46,817 nt of DNA, taken from Vicinamibacteria bacterium (lineage in GTDB: Bacteria > Acidobacteriota > Vicinamibacteria > Vicinamibacterales > UBA8438). The stretch spans positions 1 to 46,817 of the forward strand of contig JAJEEA010000516.1 of the NCBI GenBank assembly GCA_022821235.1, given 5' to 3'. A program made the translations under genes and the position numbers. Below are positions 42,186 to 46,817 of the stretch, piece by piece (the stretch's first letter is position 1; each line of letters opens with the position of its first letter). The notes beneath the pieces are model-generated. The model was not told the origin of the DNA. It did not search any database and worked only from the letters and a program-made list of their open reading frames with translations.

Positions 42186-43034
42186 GTGATGCTGCACGGT
42201 GCCCGCGCCCCCGCGGACGGCGAAGAGTTGCGCAGGGCGATCGAGGGCGTTGTCGCCGGACTTGCGCCCGACCAGGTCATCCTCTTCGGCTCCGCGGCGC
42301 GAGGAGACTTGTCGGAGCGGAGCGATCTCGATCTTCTGGTCATCAAGGAGGCCGACGGCGCGGACGAAGAGCGACGCGGCCCCCTCAGCTTGACGGACGT
42401 GACCCGTGACGTGGACATCCTGGTCAGCACCAGGACGGCGGCGGAAGCCGCGCGGGACTACGCGGGCGACGTGCGGGGCGTCGCCGTGGAGACAGGCATC
42501 ACCGTCTATACGAGAGAGGGCTTCGACGCGATCAGGACCGGACCCACGTATCTGGATGACGGCAAGGTGGTGAGAAGAACGCTGTTCAGACCCGATCACG
42601 CCCCCGAGTTCCTCGACCGGGCGGAACGGAAGTGGCGTATCGCGAATTCACCTCAGCTTCATCCCGCCGACCGGTGCGAGAACCTGCAGGCCGCGATGGA
42701 GCAGGCCATGAAGGGTCTGTCCGTCGCGCAGGGGCGCCGGATCGTCCATAGGCATGACCTCAACGCCATTTGGGACGACGCCGAGCGGGACGGTGAACGG
42801 ATCGCGGCGAACCGCAACAAGACGGACCTGGACAACCTGACCCGGTACGCCGGGATCTATCAGTACTGGAACCCGAGACCCGGAATGCCCGAGAAGACGT
42901 GGAACGCCACAAAGGACACCGGGAAGGATGTGCTCGAGCACGCCAGGAAGAGAATTCCCATCCTCGTCAGGGAAACGCACGATCGGCTGAAGGGAGAACC
43001 GGGCACACCCGAAACACCGAGCCCACAGAGCTGA
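42186..43034 (+). CDS. MNT nucleotidyltransferase - HEPN fusion protein
   Basis: A 282-residue two-domain protein. N-terminal minimal nucleotidyltransferase with the canonical FGSAARGDLSERSDLDLLV (GS-x(n)-D-x-D). The C-terminal ~140 residues are a HEPN domain: the KW-x(n)-ENLQAAMEQAMKGLSV helix and the RRIVHRHDLNAIWDDA segment. In separate-gene form these make MntA/HepT toxin-antitoxin pairs, in which the nucleotidyltransferase AMPylates the HEPN RNase to silence it. Here both are in one chain, an arrangement that may function in cis or as a substrate-specific nucleotidyltransferase. It stands alone between the AbgT gene and the convergent DUF1552 gene. Confidence 0.85.
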   Translation: MMLHGARAPADGEELRRAIEGVVAGLAPDQVILFGSAARGDLSERSDLDLLVIKEADGADEERRGPLSLTDVTRDVDILVSTRTAAEAARDYAGDVRGVAVETGITVYTREGFDAIRTGPTYLDDGKVVRRTLFRPDHAPEFLDRAERKWRIANSPQLHPADRCENLQAAMEQAMKGLSVAQGRRIVHRHDLNAIWDDAERDGERIAANRNKTDLDNLTRYAGIYQYWNPRPGMPEKTWNATKDTGKDVLEHARKRIPILVRETHDRLKGEPGTPETPSPQS

Positions 43035-43144
43035 CCTCGCGGGCCTCGAAGAAGACGACGGAGATTCGCCGACGCGGAGGGGGAACGCCGATGACGGGTG
43101 GCGGCCCGTCATCGGCGCAGGCGTTTGCGCTGCCCGCGGGCGCG

Positions 43145-44506
43145 CTACACGCCGGCGAGCGGCTCGATGGGCTCGAGCGGGAGCGACCCGGTGGCGTCGC
43201 CGAACTTCTCGGCCGGGACCCCGGCGCGCTGGAGCATCGCGACGAGGAGGTTGTTCATCGGGGTGTCCTTCGAGTGGCGCAGGACGCGGCCGCCCTTCAC
43301 CCCGCCGGCCCCGCCGATCATGACCAGGGGCAGGTCGATGTGCGAGTGCTCGTTGGCGTCGCTGATGCCGCCGCCGTGCAGGACGAGCGAGTGGTCGAGC
43401 AGGTTGCCGTCGCCGTCCGGCGTCGACCTCAGCTTGTCGAGGAAGTGCGCGGTCAGCCCGATGTGGTACTGGTTGACCTTGGCCCCCTGCTCGAACTTGA
43501 GGGGGTCGTGCTGGTGGTGCGACACCGCGTGGTGCGCGGCGTTCACGCCCAGCTCGGGATAGGCGCGGTTGGTCTGCTCCTTGCCGAGGGTGAACACGAA
43601 GACGCGGGTGATGTCGGCCTTGAAGGCGACGGCCAGCAGGTCGAACATCAGCTTCGCGTGCGCGTCGTAGTCCTCGGGCACGCCGATGGGCCGGTCGGGC
43701 AGCTCGAGGACCGACTCGCCGTGCTGGCGCTCGGCGACCTGGATGCGGCGCTCGATCTCGCGGACCGAGTCGAGGTACTCACCGACGCTGTTGCGGTCGG
43801 CGGCGCCCAGCTTCTGCTGGAGGTGGGAGATGTCCTGCGTCACCCAGTCGAGGATGCTGCGGTCCTCCTGGAGCTGCGCGAGCCGCTGCTCGGGGGTGCC
43901 GCCGTCGCCGAACATGCGCTGGAAGACGATGCGCGGGTTCGTCTCGTGGGGGTTCGGGGTGGTGGCGGTGCGCCACGAGATGCTGTTGGTGTAGACGCAA
44001 CTGTAGCCGTTGTCGCAGTTGCCGATGAGATAGGTCTGCTCCATCGCCAGCTCGAGCGACGTGAGCGGCGTGTCGCCGCCGATGTGCTGCGCGGCGATCT
44101 GGTCCGCGGTGATGCCGTTGCGGACGTCTGCGCCTTCGGTCTCCTTCGGGTGCACGCCGCTGAGACAGACGGTGCCGGCCCGCGAGTGCTCGCCGTTGCC
44201 GTCGCCGAGGGCCTCGGCCTGCTTCTGGCTGAGGCCGATGGGGACGACGACCTGGTCCTGGAACGGGGCGAGGGGGCTGAGCGTCCGCGACAGCTCGGTG
44301 AGCTTCCCGTCGCCGACCGGCTGCCACGACTTCATCACCGCCCCGTTGGGGATGTAGACGAAGCCGAGCCGGCGCACCGGCTTCGCCGCGGTGCTGGCGA
44401 GGGCGGTGGCGGCGGGCACCATCGCGTCGAGCAGCGGCAACGCGAGGCTGACCCCCATGCCGCGGAGGAACGTCCGACGGGGCAACGCCATCTTGCTGAT
44501 GAACAT
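43145..44506 (-). CDS. DUF1552 Tat-exported protein
   Basis: A 453-residue protein of the DUF1552 family. The N-terminal LPRRTFLRGMGVSLALPLLD is a twin-arginine signal. Family motifs: RRLGFVYIPNGAVMKSWQPVG, HSRAGTVCLSGVHPKETEGA, LFDLLAVAFKADITRVFVF, YHIGLTAHFLDKLRSTPDGDG and LVLHGGGISDANEHSHIDLP. It belongs to the sulfatase-like/DUF1501 superfamily of exported proteins of unknown activity and is nearly always encoded beside a DUF1592 cytochrome-like protein, as here. AAGGAG stands about nine bases before the ATG. It is the third gene of a minus-strand operon; a 136-bp gap separates it from the small membrane protein gene. Confidence 0.92.
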   Translation of the reverse strand: MFISKMALPRRTFLRGMGVSLALPLLDAMVPAATALASTAAKPVRRLGFVYIPNGAVMKSWQPVGDGKLTELSRTLSPLAPFQDQVVVPIGLSQKQAEALGDGNGEHSRAGTVCLSGVHPKETEGADVRNGITADQIAAQHIGGDTPLTSLELAMEQTYLIGNCDNGYSCVYTNSISWRTATTPNPHETNPRIVFQRMFGDGGTPEQRLAQLQEDRSILDWVTQDISHLQQKLGAADRNSVGEYLDSVREIERRIQVAERQHGESVLELPDRPIGVPEDYDAHAKLMFDLLAVAFKADITRVFVFTLGKEQTNRAYPELGVNAAHHAVSHHQHDPLKFEQGAKVNQYHIGLTAHFLDKLRSTPDGDGNLLDHSLVLHGGGISDANEHSHIDLPLVMIGGAGGVKGGRVLRHSKDTPMNNLLVAMLQRAGVPAEKFGDATGSLPLEPIEPLAGV

Positions 44507-44642
44507 GACAGTCAGTCTCCTTCAACCGAACTGTATCAGACTCCTTGAACGGGCCGTGGTCTTTACAGTTGAGTCCAATCCTGCATCGCATTCCGTTCGC
44601 CACCGTCCGGCCGCGCCGGTTGCCCGCTTGCTCAGAGGCCGG

Positions 44643-44966
44643 CTACAGGCAGTCGCCGAGAAGAGAATCCACCAAACTGCCGCAGTCTAGCTCACTCCGG
44701 CGGCTGCGGATGCAGTTTACTTCCCTGCGAACAGCAAACTCCGTGGGACTGTGGTTGCCGAGCAGGGCCAGCCGCTCGCAGGCTTCTTCAAGGTCGCGCC
44801 GCAGGGCCGTTAGCCCACGCGCACCCCGCGGGGCCGCGTCCCGGAGGCTGCCATCGACACAGATGGACTGCTCCCGCTCCCCGAGGGAAAAACCTCCCCA
44901 CGCAGCCCCAAAGCCAACGATGGCGCCAACGGCCGCGGTCACAACGGTTCGCTTCTGCAACTGCAT
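44643..44966 (-). CDS. Small membrane-anchored protein between DUF1592 and DUF1552 genes
   Basis: A 107-residue protein whose ATG lies five bases after the DUF1592 stop. The N-terminal helix TVVTAAVGAIVGFGAAWGGF is a membrane anchor or signal; the rest is a charged domain with cysteines (SICVDGSL, EEACERLALLG, NCIRSRRSELDCG, LLGDCL) that could form disulfides in the periplasm. I recognise no family. The track hides it in a longer antisense-like ORF (44643-45965). The tight spacing argues for co-translation with the flanking genes. Five cysteines in a short exported domain suggest a structural or redox role, but that is inference. Confidence 0.65.
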   Translation of the reverse strand: MQLQKRTVVTAAVGAIVGFGAAWGGFSLGEREQSICVDGSLRDAAPRGARGLTALRRDLEEACERLALLGNHSPTEFAVRREVNCIRSRRSELDCGSLVDSLLGDCL

Positions 44967-44971
44967 GGTAC

Positions 44972-46817
44972 TCACTCGGCATCCGCGACGACACCGGCCA
45001 GGCGCATCTGGAACGGCGTGCTCTGCACCACGCCGACCACCAAGGAGGCGAGGCCGTAGTCGTCCGCCGCCGAGCCGCGCACGATCCGCCGGACGGCCGG
45101 CGCGTCGTAGTACTCGATGCCGCGGCCGAGCGCATAGATCAGCAGCTTCTCGGTCACCACCGTCGCGAACTGCTCCCGGTCGCGCACGAGCAGCCCGCGC
45201 AGCTCGGCTGGCCCGTCGAACGCGGTGCCGTCGGGCATGGTGCCCGAGGCGTCGATGGCGATGCCCCCGGGCATGTGCCCGCGCCACCGCCCGATCGCGT
45301 CGAAGTTCTCGAGGACCAGCCCCAGCGGGTCCATCACGCGGTGGCAGCTCGCGCACACCGGGTTCTCGCGGTGCTGCTCCATCCGCTCGCGCATCGCCAG
45401 CACCCTGCCCGTGTCCTCGGCCGGCTCGAGCTCGGGCACGTTGGGCGGCGGGGGCGGCGGCGGCGTCCCCAGCACGTTCTCGAGCACCCACTTGCCGCGT
45501 CCCACCGGCGAGGTGCGGTCCGGATACGAGGTGACGGTGAGGATGCTGCCCTGGCCGAGCAGCCCCCGGCGGTTGCCGTCGGCCAGCGACACGCGCCGGA
45601 AGTCGCTGCCGTAGACGCCGGGGACGCCGTAGTGCCGGGCGAGCCGCTCGTTCAGGAACGTGTGGTCGGCGGTGAGCAGGTCGGTCACGCCGCGGCCCTC
45701 GCGGAGGATGCTGTCGAAGAACAGCTCCGTCTCGCGCACGAAGTCCTGCCGCAGGCTCTCGCCGAAGTCGGGGAAGAGCACGTCGGAGGGCAGCGCCCCC
45801 GAGATGTTGCGCAGGCGCAGCCACTGCCCCGCGAAGTTGCGGGCGAGGGCCTCGGAGCGGGGGTCGGCGAGCATCCGCCGCACCTGCGCCTCGACGGTCG
45901 CGGGATCCTCGAGGCCGCCCTCCTCGGCGACCGCCAGCAGCTCGTCGTCGGGCAGGCTGCTCCACAGGAAGAACGAGATGCGCGACGCCAGCTCGAGGCC
46001 GCTGAGCCGATAGGGTGTGCCCGGCTCGGCCCCGGGCGGGTCCGAGACCACCCGGAACAGGAAGTCGGGGCTCACGAGCAGGGCCCGGAGCGCGCGCTCG
46101 ATACCCGCCTCGAAGCCGCCGGCCAGCCGTCCTTGCTCGTAGAAGGCCACGAGCGGGGCGAGGTCGCGCCCGGTGACGGGGCGGCGGTAGGCGCGGCGGG
46201 CGAGGGACGACAGGATCTGCCGCGCGCAGGGCGCCTCCTCGGCCGCGTTCCCGGGCTGGCAGACGAAGATGCGGCGCCGCGCCGGGGTGTCCTCGATGCC
46301 GGTCTCGTCGAACGGCCCGGTGATGGTGAGGGTGCCCAGGTGCGGCGCGTACAGCAGGTAGTCGCCCTCGCCGTGGGGGCGGTCGAACGGCTGCCGGAGG
46401 CTCTCGGCCAGGGCCCCGGTCTTCCTGATGAAGGTGGCGGTGACCGTGCGCGGGCCGGCCGCGACGGGGACGCGCACCCGCAGGTCCTCGGGCCCGGTGT
46501 TGTAGGCGGCGCCCTGGTCCCGGTCGGGGTCGATCGGCGCCAGCGGGAACAGGGCGACCCGCTCGCCGTCCACGCTGACCTCGAGCTGGTGCGGCTCGCG
46601 GATCGGGGCGCCCGCGAACAGGTCGAGCATGGCGAGCTCGATGTCGTACTCGCCGTCCCGCGGGAAGTTGTACGACACCGAGAGCCCGCCCCGGGTGCCG
46701 AAGGGCAGGCCGTCCTGGTGCCCGTACTGGGAGAGGTCGGAGACGATGCGGAAGGTCTCGCCGGTCGGGGCCATCGGCGACGCCCCCACCGCGAGCCGGC
46801 TGATTAAGCGCGCCGCG
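44972..46817 (-). CDS. DUF1592/DUF1588/DUF1585 haem-binding protein (5' end outside window)
   Basis: The frame is open to the right edge (ARLISRLAV precedes the track's first start), so the N-terminus, where DUF1587 and a cytochrome c domain are usual, is missing. Visible domains in order: a carbohydrate-binding-like region, DUF1595 (ILSSLARRAYRRPVTGRDL), DUF1592 (LSGLELASRISFFLWSSLPD, FAGQWLRLRNI), DUF1588 with a CASCH haem-attachment motif (NPVCASCHRVMDPLGLVLE) and DUF1585 (LLIYALGRGIEYYDAPAVRR). A proline run (GTPPPPPPPNVPEL) separates the last modules. Such proteins are periplasmic, probably electron-transfer, partners of DUF1552 proteins; their reaction is not established. It starts the operon with the small membrane protein and DUF1552 genes. 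Confidence 0.9.
   Translation of the reverse strand, partial: AARLISRLAVGASPMAPTGETFRIVSDLSQYGHQDGLPFGTRGGLSVSYNFPRDGEYDIELAMLDLFAGAPIREPHQLEVSVDGERVALFPLAPIDPDRDQGAAYNTGPEDLRVRVPVAAGPRTVTATFIRKTGALAESLRQPFDRPHGEGDYLLYAPHLGTLTITGPFDETGIEDTPARRRIFVCQPGNAAEEAPCARQILSSLARRAYRRPVTGRDLAPLVAFYEQGRLAGGFEAGIERALRALLVSPDFLFRVVSDPPGAEPGTPYRLSGLELASRISFFLWSSLPDDELLAVAEEGGLEDPATVEAQVRRMLADPRSEALARNFAGQWLRLRNISGALPSDVLFPDFGESLRQDFVRETELFFDSILREGRGVTDLLTADHTFLNERLARHYGVPGVYGSDFRRVSLADGNRRGLLGQGSILTVTSYPDRTSPVGRGKWVLENVLGTPPPPPPPNVPELEPAEDTGRVLAMRERMEQHRENPVCASCHRVMDPLGLVLENFDAIGRWRGHMPGGIAIDASGTMPDGTAFDGPAELRGLLVRDREQFATVVTEKLLIYALGRGIEYYDAPAVRRIVRGSAADDYGLASLVVGVVQSTPFQMRLAGVVADAE

Noticed and set aside
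42899-44548. 549-aa plus ORF
   Set aside because: Antisense to DUF1552; Val/Glu/His-rich shadow composition without domain motifs.
45275-46807. 510-aa plus ORF
   Set aside because: Antisense shadow of the DUF1592 gene.

Overview
The window looks like a chromosomal segment of a high-GC Acidobacteriota, probably Vicinamibacteria-like. The reasons are an Oar-type TonB-dependent receptor, a DUF5916 outer-membrane protein, the DUF1592/DUF1552 pair, exported S9 peptidase and NHL-repeat proteins, and an ECF sigma factor paired with a Ser/Thr kinase. This is inference from gene content; no rRNA or tRNA was recognised. The very high GC produces hundreds of antisense shadow ORFs, which are left out.

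Layout. 1-4.8 kb: a SnoaL-ankyrin protein (cut by the left edge), a mandelate racemase homologue with the full catalytic set, and an exported S9 peptidase. 4.9-7.1 kb: a coupled ATPase/TOPRIM-like pair with an apparent frameshift. 7.2-12.8 kb: an exported N,N-dimethylformamidase-like enzyme with a LamG domain, an MFS transporter and a membrane-anchored TolB-like propeller. 13-16.7 kb: DUF427, ECF sigma, Ser/Thr kinase, a coupled small ORF and a VOC protein. 16.8-22.1 kb: a truncated PIG-L gene, then an RloA/RloB ATPase-TOPRIM operon divergent from a phosphatase-ADP-ribosylglycohydrolase fusion. This module is bracketed by ~104-bp direct repeats, of which the right copy is the 3' end of a propeller lipoprotein gene that carries an in-frame amber codon. 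22-29.5 kb: a membrane protein, a Tat-exported epoxide-hydrolase-like enzyme, a TonB receptor, a VapBC-type operon with a truncated third gene, and an NHL protein. 29.8-33.2 kb: tandem paralogues of an AAA ATPase with a C-terminal PD-(D/E)XK nuclease, plus a remnant of a third copy. 33.4-43 kb: a DASS transporter, an O6-alkylguanine methyltransferase, a secreted protein of unknown function, a second VapBC, DUF5916, an AbgT transporter and an MNT-HEPN fusion. 43.1-46.8 kb: a DUF1592 / small membrane protein / DUF1552 operon running in from the right edge.

Two patterns cut across the annotation. First, about ten genes, mostly regulatory, defence and toxin-antitoxin genes, have a -10-like hexamer ending 5-7 nt before the start codon. 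This predicts leaderless transcripts and settles several starts. Second, several intergenic gaps carry a decayed tandem echo (68-106 bp period) of the neighbouring gene's 5' or 3' end. Housekeeping-type catabolic and transport genes are thus interleaved with an unusually dense set of defence-like and toxin-antitoxin modules.
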